Assembly (NCBI RefSeq): GCF_012641395.1
Contig: NZ_JABAIH010000008.1
Location: 62,001 to 126,000, forward strand
Reading direction: 5' to 3'
DNA length: 64,000 nucleotides
From: Rhizobium sp. P32RR-XVIII
Lineage (GTDB): Bacteria > Pseudomonadota > Alphaproteobacteria > Rhizobiales > Rhizobiaceae
Notes under the pieces: generated by a model
Databases searched by the model: none
What the model saw: only the letters and a program-made list of their open reading frames with translations
Told to the model about the DNA's origin: nothing
Shown: one piece after another, positions 1 through 9,022 of the stretch
Numbering within the stretch: position 1 is the stretch's first letter
Layout: the number at the start of each line of letters is the position of its first letter
Made by a program: the position numbers and the translations under genes

Positions 1-116
1 CAATCGAGGTTGCGCATCGTCTTCGACGCTCGCGCGATCGCCGTCTCGATCGCTTCGGTGACGGACACTTTCGAGCTGCCTACGAGTTCTACCTTTTTGT
101 ACACGTGATCGCTCAT
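1..116 (-). CDS. Dodecin family flavin-binding protein (partial, N-terminal part)
   Basis: The reverse strand from 116 reads MSDHVYKKVELVGSSK and then an SVTEAIETAIARAS-like helix, running off the window edge after about 38 codons. This matches the start of dodecins, small proteins of about 70 residues that form hollow dodecamers and store or buffer FMN/riboflavin. The ATG has an AAGGAAA Shine-Dalgarno nine bases upstream. The C-terminal half, including the usual flavin-stacking Trp region, lies outside the window. It is too short for the usual ORF thresholds but the N-terminal match is good. Confidence 0.8.
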   Translation of the reverse strand, partial: MSDHVYKKVELVGSSKVSVTEAIETAIARASKTMRNLD

Positions 117-278
117 ATCGCTTCGTTTCCTTCTAATCTCGTTCAGGGAACTCGGTAGATTTCGTAAGGTGGCCGCTCACTTCAAGCCCCACGTGGTGAT
201 GCCGTTGATATGCGGTTGGCATTGGTGCATGGATCGTTTATCGGTCGTGTTGTAATCGGTCTGGGATCGAAATAGCCG

Positions 279-1265
279 ACTGTCACAGCGATGCCATTTA
301 AACAGAATGCCAACGGCCGCCAACGTATCGGGAAGATGAAGTTCAAGGTGGCGAACTGGCGTGAGTATGAGGCCGGCCTTCGCCGACGCGGCAGCCTGAC
401 GCTGTGGATGACCGCGGAAGCTCTGTCGCAGTGGCAAGCGCCAAAGCGTACGAGCCGCGGCGGCCAGCAGCGTTATTCCGATCTGGCGATCGAGACCACT
501 TTGACGCTCGGGATGGTGTTCGGTCTGCGGCTGCGCCAGACGGAGGGCTTTCTGGCCTCCGGACTGGATATCGCTGTGCCCGATCACACGACATTGAGCC
601 GACGGGCACGGACAAGGCGATCGTCTGACAGATGGCAATGCCGCTCGATTTCAGCAGAAGGACCTGTGCACGTTCTCATCGACAGCTCCGGGCTTGAAAT
701 CTACGGCGCCGGCCAATGGCTGAGGGAAAAGCACGGTGCCAGGTCGCGGCGAGGTTGGCGGAAACTGCATCTTGCGCTGGATGCCGATAACGGCGAAATC
801 ATCGCACACGTCTTGACTGACCAGGATGCCGGCGACACCTCACAGGTGGAGCCGCTGCTCGACCAGATCGACGTCCCGATCCGCCAGTTTACCGCTGATG
901 GCGCCTATGACTGCAAACCGACATATGACGCCGTCAACAACCACAGCGCCAATGCGGCAATCGTGATTCCGCCCCGCGCCAATGCCGTCGCTCGGTCGAA
1001 AATAGAACCCTCGAGCCAGCGGGACCGTCATATCGTCGCGATCAACACAAACGGCCGGATGAAGTGGCAAACCGCCACCGGTTACGGCAAGCGTTCACTG
1101 GTCGAAACCGCCATCGGCAGATACAAATCCATCATCGGCCGCCGCCTGCGGGCGCGTTCTTTCCAAGCGCAACAGAACGAGGTCGCCATCGGCTGCGCTG
1201 TCCTCAATCGCATGTTGGCATGTGCACGCTCGAAATCCGTCCGTCACACGTCAACCACTGCATAG
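279..1265 (+). mobile_element. IS5-family insertion sequence, right end not delimited
   Basis: The left edge is placed at GACTGTCACAG (279 onward), by analogy with IS5 relatives in which such a sequence abuts the transposase ATG. The right boundary is only the transposase stop codon. No inverted copy of the left end is visible in 1200-1330, and no target duplication was found. The transposase 3' end overlaps the 3' end of the convergent Hint-domain ORF, which suggests that an end was lost or a deletion followed insertion. Confidence 0.5.
291..1265 (+). CDS. IS5-family transposase
   Basis: The protein has 324 residues, the normal size for IS5-group transposases. It starts MPFKQNANGRQ and continues with the conserved block YEAGLRRRGSLTLW, both typical of alphaproteobacterial IS5 elements. 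The DDE residues appear intact: D131 in LIDSSGLEIYGAGQW, D203 in TADGAYD and E272 in KRSLVETAIGRYK. Residues 105-122 look diverged from the family but the frame is open. A CTGTCACAG-like sequence lies just before the start where a left end is expected. I could not find a matching right inverted repeat, so the element may be truncated on the right where it meets the Hint gene. Confidence 0.9.
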   Translation: MPFKQNANGRQRIGKMKFKVANWREYEAGLRRRGSLTLWMTAEALSQWQAPKRTSRGGQQRYSDLAIETTLTLGMVFGLRLRQTEGFLASGLDIAVPDHTTLSRRARTRRSSDRWQCRSISAEGPVHVLIDSSGLEIYGAGQWLREKHGARSRRGWRKLHLALDADNGEIIAHVLTDQDAGDTSQVEPLLDQIDVPIRQFTADGAYDCKPTYDAVNNHSANAAIVIPPRANAVARSKIEPSSQRDRHIVAINTNGRMKWQTATGYGKRSLVETAIGRYKSIIGRRLRARSFQAQQNEVAIGCAVLNRMLACARSKSVRHTSTTA

Positions 1266-1912
1266 ACGGCAACTTCGCCAGACCCCAATCCGAAAACTTC
1301 CGATCCGTGCACCCAGAGAAGGAAACTCTCGGGAGGCGCTCCTTCGGCGAGGATCACTTCATGGCTTTCGAGCACCACGTGGAAATATTCGATCACCTCC
1401 CCGTCGGCAGGAGGGGCCGACGCAACGGAGGTCCCATTGACGAGATCCTTCGCCAGGATGAGGACGCCATCGATGAACAGAGCATGCCCGGGGGAAAGAT
1501 AAAGATCCCTGTGAGGGGTCCGATCGTCCCGCGCATACCGCGAGATACGGATCGGCGCGATGTCGGGATTCCAGAATGGGCCGCTTCGCTTGTAGAGGTT
1601 ACGACCGATCCACTTCACCGACATGGCTTTGCCCCGCACGGTTTCGACAAGATCGCCGATCTGAAGATCCTCGACGCAAATCTCACCTGTCGGGGTCAGA
1701 ACAGAGGTGCCACGGAGAAAGCACCTGGAACCGCCGCGACCGTCGCCCTGCTGATCGCCGCCCTGATTACCTCCCTGCTGGTTGCCGCCCTGATTGCCAC
1801 CCTGCTGGGCTTGAGCGCTGAACGAAGGAAATATCGTCGCCGCAAGAGCACCCATCGCCGCAACTCTGGCAACCGTAGCAGAGCAGCCAGACCGAGGAAT
1901 GACGCCGCGCAT
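1244..1912 (-). CDS. Secreted Hint-domain protein, probably C-terminally truncated
   Basis: The protein has 222 residues. It has a signal-peptide-like N-terminus (about residues 1-36), a low-complexity GGNQ-rich linker (about 38-62) and then a Hint_2 domain starting at C64 with CFLRGTSVLTPTGE. Later Hint motifs include DLYLSPGHALFIDG and ESHEVILAEGAPPESF. Family members normally continue for another 50-90 residues after the HEVILAEGAP block. Here the frame runs into unrelated-looking residues and stops inside the transposase 3' end, so I infer loss of the C-terminus at the IS. The role of these bacterial Hint proteins is unclear; some self-process. Confidence 0.6.
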   Translation of the reverse strand: MRGVIPRSGCSATVARVAAMGALAATIFPSFSAQAQQGGNQGGNQQGGNQGGDQQGDGRGGSRCFLRGTSVLTPTGEICVEDLQIGDLVETVRGKAMSVKWIGRNLYKRSGPFWNPDIAPIRISRYARDDRTPHRDLYLSPGHALFIDGVLILAKDLVNGTSVASAPPADGEVIEYFHVVLESHEVILAEGAPPESFLLWVHGSEVFGLGSGEVAVYAVVDV

Positions 1913-2271
1913 GATTGAGCTGCGGGTACCGTTCTTCGCTTGACGACATAGCTCTCTCCCTTTTGACCGGCCCCGGAGACGGAATGCTGCACGTCATTCT
2001 GCATCAGCTTTCCATTTTAGAAAACCTGCACATTTTCACGCTCTACGTACCTATAGTCGCTGCGGTCATAATCAAAGATGAGGGCCACTCCGCCTTTTGG
2101 ATGAAGGTTGAAGGATATCCAGTCAGGCGCCGTCAGAAGCGATGGTTTCAACGGTGAAGGAACCATGTCCATCAGGCTGGAAGGAGATCACATTACCGAA
2201 CTGGTTATAGGCTGACCGGGATCGAAATTTTAAGGTAGTCTCAGCACTCGGCGACCCAGTAAATTGCTGAA
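1913..2271. other. Intergenic region, no intact gene seen
   Basis: This 359-base stretch lies between the Hint gene start and the amidase stop. No ORF with recognisable similarity is visible. A reverse-frame tail ending at 2123 (FGNVISFQPDGHGSFTVETI) looks protein-like and may be the remnant C-terminus of a lost gene, but I cannot assign it. Confidence 0.4.
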
Positions 2272-3735
2272 CTAGCCTTTGGGATCGATGGGTACCGGCA
2301 TAGGGTGCGCGTTCTCGATCACCTCTCCAATTGCGAAGCATAGATCCTCTCGGAATCGCCGTGAAACTATTTGGACGCCCGTCGGCACGCCCTCCAGCAC
2401 CCCAGTCGGAACTGAAAGTCCCGGCACGCCCAATACCGCAGGAAGCAGCATCGGGGACTGTGCGTGGAGGATCTCTCGCACCGCCTCCGGCCCACCCTGA
2501 TCGCGATCGTTCAGGAATGGTGGCTCCCAAGAATTTGGCATGACAACCGCCGCATATTCCTCAAATAGAAGGTCCCAGGCTGCCGCGATCGCAGCACGGC
2601 GTTTCATCGCTTGTGAGAAGTCGTAGATATCAGCTTCCGGCGTGACCTTCAGCCATGCTCCAACGAAATTCCGGAGACGATCGTCTCCAAATTTCTCCAT
2701 GCCAACGCTCAGCTCTTGCCGACGCTCGTTGATCACGAGGCGAGACCAGAGCTGTGCACCTTCTGCGAAGTGCGGCGGTTCCTTTTCTTCGACGATGTAG
2801 CCTGCAGCCATGAGGGCTTTGGCTGCGCTTTCGAGTGCCGCAACGACAGATGGGGCCGGCTTGTAGCCTTCCGCATGCGAGAAGAATGCGACTTTCAGCT
2901 TGCTCGCCGAGCCGGGCCAGTGAAGGGGAGCAGGCGTCCACCAGGGGTCTCCAGGATCAGGTGCGGAGAGAGCTTCGAGCCCAAGTCGAAGGTCTGTGAT
3001 GCTCCTGCCGAGCACGCCTTGGACGGCCATCAGCGCTGCACTGATAGGCCCCCCTTGAAGGTTGCGTGAGGGAGTCCTGCCAAATGATGGTCGGATTCCG
3101 CAGACGCCACACGCATATGCGGGGTAGCGAACAGAGCCGGCGATGTCCGTTCCGTGGGCAAGCGCACCCATTCCGACCGCGACTGCCGAACCGGCGCCGC
3201 CGCTGGAACCACCTGGCGTAAGGCGCCGGTCCCAAGGATTGTAGGTTCGGCCGTGGAGGTCATTCTCGGTGAACCAACGGAATGACATCGCCGGTGTGTT
3301 CGTGCGGCCGATGATCACGGCTCCCGCCTTGCGCCAGTTTCGAACCGCGGAACTGTCGTCCTCCGCAATTCTGTCCCTATGCGCCACAACGCCTTCCGTC
3401 GTCGGGCGTCCCTTGACGTCGACGTTGATCTTTATGGTCACCGGCACGCCATGCAAGCTGCCAACGGCCCTCCCCTCCTTGATGGCAATATCGGCAATGT
3501 CGGCTGCAGCCAACGCCTCATCTGCAAGGAGATCGACAATTGCATTGACCTTTGGATTGACGGAAGCAACCCTCTCAAGAGCACTGAGCGTGGCCTCACG
3601 GCTACTGATCTTGCGCTCACGTATCGCCGTTGCGAGCTCCACCGCACTCCAGCTCCAGAGCGCTGCTTCCGAGGCGCCCCTGTCAGTTGATACTCGACTC
3701 AGCTCTCGACGCTCCGACGACTTACCAGTATCCAT
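2272..3735 (-). CDS. Amidase (amidase-signature family)
   Basis: The protein has 487 residues, typical for amidase-signature hydrolases that cleave carboxamides to acid and ammonia through a Ser-cisSer-Lys triad. Visible are the lysine K102 (VTIKINVD), the GGSSGG loop at about 175-180 and the nucleophile S201 in DIAGSVRYPA. The start has an AGGAG Shine-Dalgarno. There is no signal peptide, so it is cytoplasmic. It is divergent from the BenM-like lysR and next to the benzoate/catechol operon. An aromatic amide such as benzamide feeding benzoate is a reasonable guess but not shown by the sequence. Confidence 0.85.
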   Translation of the reverse strand: MDTGKSSERRELSRVSTDRGASEAALWSWSAVELATAIRERKISSREATLSALERVASVNPKVNAIVDLLADEALAAADIADIAIKEGRAVGSLHGVPVTIKINVDVKGRPTTEGVVAHRDRIAEDDSSAVRNWRKAGAVIIGRTNTPAMSFRWFTENDLHGRTYNPWDRRLTPGGSSGGAGSAVAVGMGALAHGTDIAGSVRYPAYACGVCGIRPSFGRTPSRNLQGGPISAALMAVQGVLGRSITDLRLGLEALSAPDPGDPWWTPAPLHWPGSASKLKVAFFSHAEGYKPAPSVVAALESAAKALMAAGYIVEEKEPPHFAEGAQLWSRLVINERRQELSVGMEKFGDDRLRNFVGAWLKVTPEADIYDFSQAMKRRAAIAAAWDLLFEEYAAVVMPNSWEPPFLNDRDQGGPEAVREILHAQSPMLLPAVLGVPGLSVPTGVLEGVPTGVQIVSRRFREDLCFAIGEVIENAHPMPVPIDPKG

Positions 3736-3904
3736 GTCTGATCTCCTGCTTAGGCAGGCGGTGTCGAAGCCGCCCTCGCTTACTCATATCTTTCGGGGCA
3801 TTTTTGTTTGGCAGGTGGCGACCATTCGAGACACGACACGTGCGCTTGAGACAAAAACAAACGCCTCCCCTCGGGAGAAGAACACTAGCTCTCGCGTTAA
3901 ATCC

Positions 3905-3946
3905 GGTCCAAAACTATAATGGTCGATTTCCATACCGAGGAGGTAT
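3905..3946 (+). promoter_or_regulatory. BenM/CatM-like operator upstream of lysR
   Basis: The element contains GGTCCAAAACTA, a 15-base spacer, then ATAC-N7-GTAT at 3932-3946. ATAC-N7-GTAT is the known consensus of BenM/CatM-type LysR regulators. The palindrome overlaps the lysR Shine-Dalgarno, as expected for autoregulation. The same layout with identical spacing occurs upstream of catB at 13562-13603. Confidence 0.7.
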
Positions 3947-3952
3947 AGTAGC

Positions 3953-4888
3953 GTGGATCTGCGCCAGCTTCGATATTTTGTTGCGGTCGCCCGCGAGCAG
4001 AATTTTTCGCGCGCCGCGGACAAACTGCATATTGCCCAGCCGCCACTTAGCCGTCAGATCCAACAGCTGGAGGAAGAGCTTGGCGTCAATCTCCTCGATA
4101 GGTCAAAACGACCTCTCACTCTCACTGAAGCAGGGCGATTTCTCTATCAACAAGCGACGAGGACGCTTGTCAATATCGATCACATCAAGGAACAAACCCA
4201 GCGAATTGGCCGGTCGCAACGTGAACGGTTCGTCATCGGCTGCGTCGGCTCGACGCTCTATGGTGGTATTCCGGACCTTGTCCGACGCATGCGCGCTCAG
4301 TGGCCGGAACTGGACATAGAGATCAGCGAAATGATGTCGACAGAACAGGTCACCGCATTGAAGGATGGTCGAATCGACGTTGGTTTCGGCCGGGTGCGCT
4401 TCAACGATCGCGAGGTGGAGCGGCTGACGCTTCGTGAAGAGCGACTGGTCGTAGCTTTGCCGAAAGGCCATGCAAAATCACTACCGAAGGACCCGATCGC
4501 GCTCATCGAGCTGCAGGATGAACCTCTGATTGTCTATCCTTCGACACCCCGACCAAGCTTTGCCGATGAGATCTTGAACCTCCTTGGCGAGTTGGATGTC
4601 GTTCCCGCTTCAGTGGAGGAAGTTCGAGAAATCCAGGCCGCGTTGGGAATGGTCGCGGCGGGCATGGGGCTCTGCATCATTCCTGCCGCCTCGCAAAGGC
4701 AGAGGCCGGATGATGTCTGCTACAGGATGATCGCGGATGAAAACGCAACGTCACCGATCATCATGAGCTACCGGCGCGCCGACGCGAATGGACGGATCAA
4801 GCAAGTCAAGCAGCTAATCAGTGAGATGTACGCCGCCAACCCGCCATGGCTGCAACTATCAAATATTCGCTTACCGTCGTCACACTGA
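3953..4888 (+). CDS. LysR-type regulator, BenM/CatM/CatR-like
   Basis: The protein has 311 residues: an N-terminal winged HTH (1-60, MDLRQLRYFVAVAREQNFS, then AQPPLSRQIQQLEEELG) and a substrate-binding domain. Features such as the LVVALPKGH block and GMVAAGMGLCIIPAA resemble the BenM/CatM/TfdR branch, which senses muconate and benzoate and activates aromatic degradation. The GTG start is supported by GAGGAGGT seven bases upstream. It faces the ben/cat operon across a hairpin. The ATAC-N7-GTAT sites before this gene and before catB suggest that it controls both. The exact effector is inference. Confidence 0.88.
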   Translation: MDLRQLRYFVAVAREQNFSRAADKLHIAQPPLSRQIQQLEEELGVNLLDRSKRPLTLTEAGRFLYQQATRTLVNIDHIKEQTQRIGRSQRERFVIGCVGSTLYGGIPDLVRRMRAQWPELDIEISEMMSTEQVTALKDGRIDVGFGRVRFNDREVERLTLREERLVVALPKGHAKSLPKDPIALIELQDEPLIVYPSTPRPSFADEILNLLGELDVVPASVEEVREIQAALGMVAAGMGLCIIPAASQRQRPDDVCYRMIADENATSPIIMSYRRADANGRIKQVKQLISEMYAANPPWLQLSNIRLPSSH

Positions 4889-4921
4889 GGATGATCACGT
4901 AGCGATCACAGCAAGGTGGAA

Positions 4922-4947
4922 GACAAGCAATCGGACGATTGCTTGTC
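4922..4947. terminator. Hairpin between convergent lysR and catD
   Basis: GACAAGCAATC and GATTGCTTGTC form a perfect 11-bp stem around a GGAC loop, between the stops of lysR (4888) and catD (4986). There is no long T-run on either side. The position fits a bidirectional terminator. Confidence 0.5.
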
Positions 4948-4985
4948 AGATCTTCTCCCGGTCCATTGCAGCGATCTACTTTGTT

Positions 4986-5795
4986 TCAGGTACTTTCTTG
5001 CCTCGTCTCCAGGTGCCCACAGAGGAAGTGCTGGATCAATTTTGTAACGTCTTGCGAACGTTCGAACGTCGGTATGTGGGAAGCGTTTTTTATCAGCCTG
5101 AACTCCGCCCCAGGAATGCTGTCGGCGAGCTGCTTCGCGCTCGATATCGGGGTCGCGGTATCCTGATCACCGACGAGGATCAACGCCGGAATTCGCAACC
5201 CTTGAATTTTTGTTGAAAGGTCCGCATCGGCGATTGCCTCGGCCGCCGATGCATATCCTTCTGGTGCCGTATTCAGAAGCATTGACCTGAGCCGCTGGGT
5301 TTCCGGAGCATCGAGGAAAGCCGGCGTTACCCAGCGGGCAAGAACGCCATCAACAATCGCAGTCATGCCCGACAGACGGACAGTCTTGGCCCGATCTCGC
5401 CAGAGACTAGCAGGGGGAATTGAGGTGGCGGTGTCAGAAAGCACAAGCGAAGCGACAACGTCAGGTGCAGCCGCCGCCAGGGCCTGAGCGACCATGCCTC
5501 CGATGGACAGGCCGGCGACATGCGCACGCCTGATACCCAGCCGATGCATCGCGGACAGTATATCCAGAGCCAGACCCTCGATGCTGTAAGGGCCCGAGGT
5601 AGCAGAGGACTTGCCATGGCCACGCAGATCAGGGCGGAGGACGCGGAAATATTGAGAAAGCACCTCTGCCTGCGGGTCCCAGACCCCATGATCTGTTCCA
5701 AGCGAATGTAGCATCAAGAGAACCGGTGCGTCCTGCGGGCCATCTGCCCGCAGGTACATGGTGAGATCGTCAAGGTCGATGAGCATGTCGTTCAT
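4986..5795 (-). CDS. catD: 3-oxoadipate enol-lactonase
   Basis: This alpha/beta hydrolase has 269 residues, the expected size for PcaD/CatD, which opens 3-oxoadipate enol-lactone to 3-oxoadipate. The triad is visible as S97 in GLSIGG, D212 in VGDQDTATP and H240 in NASHIPTFER. The oxyanion region is MLHSLGTDHGVW. The start at 5795 overlaps the transporter stop by 4 bp (ATGA), so the two are translationally coupled. It is the last gene of the catB-to-catD operon. PcaI/PcaJ/PcaF for the later steps are not in the window. Confidence 0.9.
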   Translation of the reverse strand: MNDMLIDLDDLTMYLRADGPQDAPVLLMLHSLGTDHGVWDPQAEVLSQYFRVLRPDLRGHGKSSATSGPYSIEGLALDILSAMHRLGIRRAHVAGLSIGGMVAQALAAAAPDVVASLVLSDTATSIPPASLWRDRAKTVRLSGMTAIVDGVLARWVTPAFLDAPETQRLRSMLLNTAPEGYASAAEAIADADLSTKIQGLRIPALILVGDQDTATPISSAKQLADSIPGAEFRLIKNASHIPTFERSQDVTKLIQHFLCGHLETRQEST

Positions 5796-7135
5796 TCGGC
5801 TCTCGACGGCGAAGATTGGACGGCTGTGCGGGTAGATCGCGGCGCCTTTGCAAGCATTGCCAATGCAGCGACCAGGGCTGATAACGCGGCAACGGCGAAG
5901 ACTGTGGAAAGGTCCCAGCCAAGCGACAGCAGGACGCCTCCAGTCACCGATCCCAAAATGGACCCTGTACGACCCACCGCATGCGCCCAACTGACACCGG
6001 TACCGCGGCTTTCGGTCGGATAATAGCCCGCGGCGAGCGCGTTGATTCCGACCTGTGCTCCCGCGACCCCGAAACCGGCGCCGAAGATCGCGACGACGAG
6101 GAGCCAAGGCACCGTCACGGCGTGGCCGAGGATGACAACAAAAAGACTAGCCACGATGTAGGCTCCGGCCAATACCTTGTGGGGCTCGAAGGCATCCATC
6201 ATTCTCCCGATCACGATGGCGCCGATAGTGCCACCCATAGCAAGCATCGCACCCATTGCAGAAGCGCTTCCCATGGAGAACCCGGCGGACGTGATCAGAA
6301 GCGGCAACCAACTCGATAGCAAATAGAAGACCAGCAGACTCATGAAAAAGGTCACCCAGATCAGGATTGTGCCCATGGCCAATCCCCGTCCGAACAACTG
6401 CCGGACTGGCGATCCGGGGGCACGAACGGGAACGGCAAACTCCGTCTGTTCAAGATTGGCTGCTGGCACCAGGCGCTTCAGCAATGCGGCGATCCTGTCG
6501 GGCGCAGCACCGTGACGTGCGAGATAGCGTGGCGATTCAGGCAGCAATGCCCATAGGAGAAGGAAATGCAGGAGGGGCAGCACGCCGCCAAGGGCAAGAA
6601 GCCCCTGCCAGCCCCAAACGGCCATGATATGCGAAGCGGCAAGTCCCGCCGCAGCCGACCCGATGGTGAAACCGCAGAACATCATTGTCACGAGGGTGGC
6701 TCGCCTTGCCTGAGGGCTGATTTCAGCGGTGACTGTCACCGATGCCGGCATCGCCCCGCCAAGACCAAGTCCGGTGATGAAGCGCATAGCCGTCAGCATC
6801 TCGATATCTGTCGCAAAGGTCGATGCACAGGTGGCGAGGCCGAAGAACACGGTGGTCACCAGGAGTACCGGCTTTCTGCCGATCCGGTCAGAGAGCGGTC
6901 CGAAGATAAATGCCCCTGTCATGAGGCCGAACAGGCCTGCGGCGAAAAGGGGGGCCAATTCAACCGGCGACACGCCCCATTCAGTCTTCAGCATGGGCGC
7001 GATAAATCCCACGGCTGCGGTATCAAAGCCGTCTAGGGCGGCAACAAGAAAGCACAGTACGATCACGATCTTCTGGTACTTCGACAGGGGGTGTGCATCG
7101 AACACCTCCTGAACATCGACAATTCTCCGCTGCAT
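5792..7135 (-). CDS. benK: Aromatic acid:H+ symporter (AAHS family MFS, BenK/PcaK-like)
   Basis: The protein has 447 residues and about 12 predicted membrane segments. It carries LDGFD in TM1 and GPLSDRIGRKP in loop 2-3, both hallmarks of the AAHS family that imports benzoate, 4-hydroxybenzoate or muconate. It sits between benD and catD in the benzoate operon, so benzoate is the probable substrate. The symbol benK is given by context; a muconate or PcaK-like specificity cannot be excluded. Confidence 0.85.
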   Translation of the reverse strand: MQRRIVDVQEVFDAHPLSKYQKIVIVLCFLVAALDGFDTAAVGFIAPMLKTEWGVSPVELAPLFAAGLFGLMTGAFIFGPLSDRIGRKPVLLVTTVFFGLATCASTFATDIEMLTAMRFITGLGLGGAMPASVTVTAEISPQARRATLVTMMFCGFTIGSAAAGLAASHIMAVWGWQGLLALGGVLPLLHFLLLWALLPESPRYLARHGAAPDRIAALLKRLVPAANLEQTEFAVPVRAPGSPVRQLFGRGLAMGTILIWVTFFMSLLVFYLLSSWLPLLITSAGFSMGSASAMGAMLAMGGTIGAIVIGRMMDAFEPHKVLAGAYIVASLFVVILGHAVTVPWLLVVAIFGAGFGVAGAQVGINALAAGYYPTESRGTGVSWAHAVGRTGSILGSVTGGVLLSLGWDLSTVFAVAALSALVAALAMLAKAPRSTRTAVQSSPSRAE

Positions 7136-7206
7136 AATAGTTCCTCCCTTGGATTGGCTTGCCGTTCACCGATTTTCCTCGGCCAACGACGTTTGCATTC
7201 AGGCAT

Positions 7207-7989
7207 TTATCCGGTATCGCCGCCGCCGACTGGAAGGATGGTTCCAGTCACGTAGGACGCCTCCTCCGATGCCAAAAACAAGATCGCATTCGCCTGCTCT
7301 TCAAGCGTGCCGTACCGCTTCATCAGGCTGGATTGCGTCGTCTGCTGCACGACCTCTTCCATCCAACGCCGATCGTCTTCCGTCTGGTCATCGTTGTTGC
7401 GCAGTATGACGCGTTGCGGCGCTACGGTGCCGCCTGGTGCGATCGCGTTCACCCGGATTCCGCGCTCTGCATTCTCCATGGCAAGCGCAATGGTCAGGGC
7501 GTTAACGGCTCCCTTTGCCGCCGAATATGGCGCGCGATTGATCCCGCGCGTGGCGATAGACGAGACGTTTACGATGACACCGCGGCCCGACTTGATCATC
7601 GACGGCAGAACGGCTCGACAGCACCATAGCGTCGGAAACAGCGAACGCCTGATTTCAGCCTCGATCTGCCGCTCGTCAAAATACTCGAATGGCCGCATCC
7701 ATATCGCCCCACCGACATTGTTCACGAGAACGTCGATGCGGCCGAAGTGTTGCTCGGCATGGGCAATGGCCCTTTGGGCGCCATCCCAATTCTCCAGGTC
7801 GCCCAGAATGGCGGTCGTGGTGCCACCGGCGGCCTCGATGCCCTCTGCAACCTTGTGAACGTGATCAGATCGGTCGATAAGAGCGAGGCGCGCGCCCTCG
7901 GTCGCGGCGCGGACCGCCACCTCGCGCCCGATGCCCTGCGCGGCACCGGTCACAACCATCACCCTCTCCGCAAAGCGGTCCGACCTCAT
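7207..7989 (-). CDS. benD: 1,6-dihydroxycyclohexa-2,4-diene-1-carboxylate dehydrogenase
   Basis: This short-chain dehydrogenase has 260 residues, with a nucleotide-binding VTGAAQGIG motif (about 13-21), a VNNVGGAIW segment and the catalytic Y155-xxx-K159 (APYSAAKG). BenD oxidises the benzoate cis-diol to catechol with loss of CO2 and production of NADH. The ATG at 7989 overlaps the benC stop by one base (TGATG), so the longer upstream reading is inside benC. Gene order after benABC supports the assignment. Confidence 0.93.
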   Translation of the reverse strand: MRSDRFAERVMVVTGAAQGIGREVAVRAATEGARLALIDRSDHVHKVAEGIEAAGGTTTAILGDLENWDGAQRAIAHAEQHFGRIDVLVNNVGGAIWMRPFEYFDERQIEAEIRRSLFPTLWCCRAVLPSMIKSGRGVIVNVSSIATRGINRAPYSAAKGAVNALTIALAMENAERGIRVNAIAPGGTVAPQRVILRNNDDQTEDDRRWMEEVVQQTTQSSLMKRYGTLEEQANAILFLASEEASYVTGTILPVGGGDTG

Positions 7990-9002
7990 CACGCTGCCTC
8001 GGAAGCATTGAACTTTTCGTAATGGAAGGACGCCGGCTTGATGCCGATTATGTCGAAGTGTTTTCGCACGGCTTCGACCATAGGCGGCGGGCCGCACAGA
8101 TAAACATCGGTGTCGCCACCATGAAAGTCTTCCGGTCCGAGATGGTCGGTAACGAAGCCTTTGCGGTCGGCGGTGCTCGCAGTATCGGCGACGCAGACAT
8201 CGAAGGTGAAGTTGGGTAGTGCCCCGGCGAACTCCTCGAGCCTGCCGACCTCGACCATGTCTGCATCCCTGGTGACGCCATAGAGCAATCGGATGGGCGG
8301 CGTTGAATCGCCCTTTTCGCGCAGGTGGTCGAGCATGGCGAGGAATGGCGCCAGGCCAGTCCCCCCGGCAAGGAACATCGCCGGGCGATTGAGGTCGCGA
8401 AGATAAAAGGCACCGGACGGCCCGTGTATCGTCAGTTGGTCGCCAGGCGTGGCCTGCTCCGAAAGATAGGTGGACATCAGCCCCCCTGGAATATTGCGAA
8501 CCAGGAAATCGATACGACCGTCATTGAGCCGGGAGGAGAAGGAATATGCCCGGCTTTGCTCCGTGCCCGGAACCGAGACCTTCACGTATTGTCCCGGCAG
8601 AAACGAAAGGCTGTCGGGCTCCTCAAGCGCGAGTGTAAAGCCGATCGTGCTATCGGAAAGCCGGCGGACGTCGGTGAGCTGGGTTGCGAAGGTCAGAGCC
8701 CCGCTTTTGCATAGCGCCGATGTCGCTGGAATGTTGACGACGCAATCGCTGCGCGGCCGCATCTGGCAGGCAAGCACAAAGCCCTGCGCCGCTTCGTCCT
8801 CTGTGAGCGCTTCATCAATATAGGAATCCATGTCATAGCTGCCGGATTCGCAGTGGCATTTGCAGGTCCCGCAGACGCCATCGCGACAATCCATCGGAAT
8901 ATTGAGCCGCGCGCGATATGCTGCGTCGACCAGGCGTTCGTTCGTGACGCATTCGACGAAACGTGTAACGCCGTCTTCGAAATTAAGGGCAATCCTGGGC
9001 AT
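7989..9002 (-). CDS. benC: Benzoate 1,2-dioxygenase, electron-transfer (reductase) component
   Basis: The protein has 337 residues. The N-terminal plant-type 2Fe-2S ferredoxin has C39, C44, C47 and C79 (DCRDGVCGTCKC and LACQ). An FAD domain with RAYSFSS and an NADH domain with GGTGLAPFLAML and YLCGPPPMVEAV follow. This ferredoxin-FAD-NAD order is the class IB reductase layout of BenC/XylZ, which passes electrons from NADH to the BenAB oxygenase. It lies between benB and benD in the operon. Confidence 0.94.
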   Translation of the reverse strand: MPRIALNFEDGVTRFVECVTNERLVDAAYRARLNIPMDCRDGVCGTCKCHCESGSYDMDSYIDEALTEDEAAQGFVLACQMRPRSDCVVNIPATSALCKSGALTFATQLTDVRRLSDSTIGFTLALEEPDSLSFLPGQYVKVSVPGTEQSRAYSFSSRLNDGRIDFLVRNIPGGLMSTYLSEQATPGDQLTIHGPSGAFYLRDLNRPAMFLAGGTGLAPFLAMLDHLREKGDSTPPIRLLYGVTRDADMVEVGRLEEFAGALPNFTFDVCVADTASTADRKGFVTDHLGPEDFHGGDTDVYLCGPPPMVEAVRKHFDIIGIKPASFHYEKFNASEAA

Positions 9003-9022
9003 CGTCGGAACCTCCTCGGACT

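Noticed and set aside
1200..1330. Right inverted repeat of the IS5 element
   Set aside because: The only similarity to the left end (CGAAAT and GTCACA) is in direct, not inverted, orientation, so it is not a terminal repeat.
1064..1918. 284-codon open frame on the plus strand
   Set aside because: It runs across the transposase end and opposite the Hint gene and has no coherent protein features.
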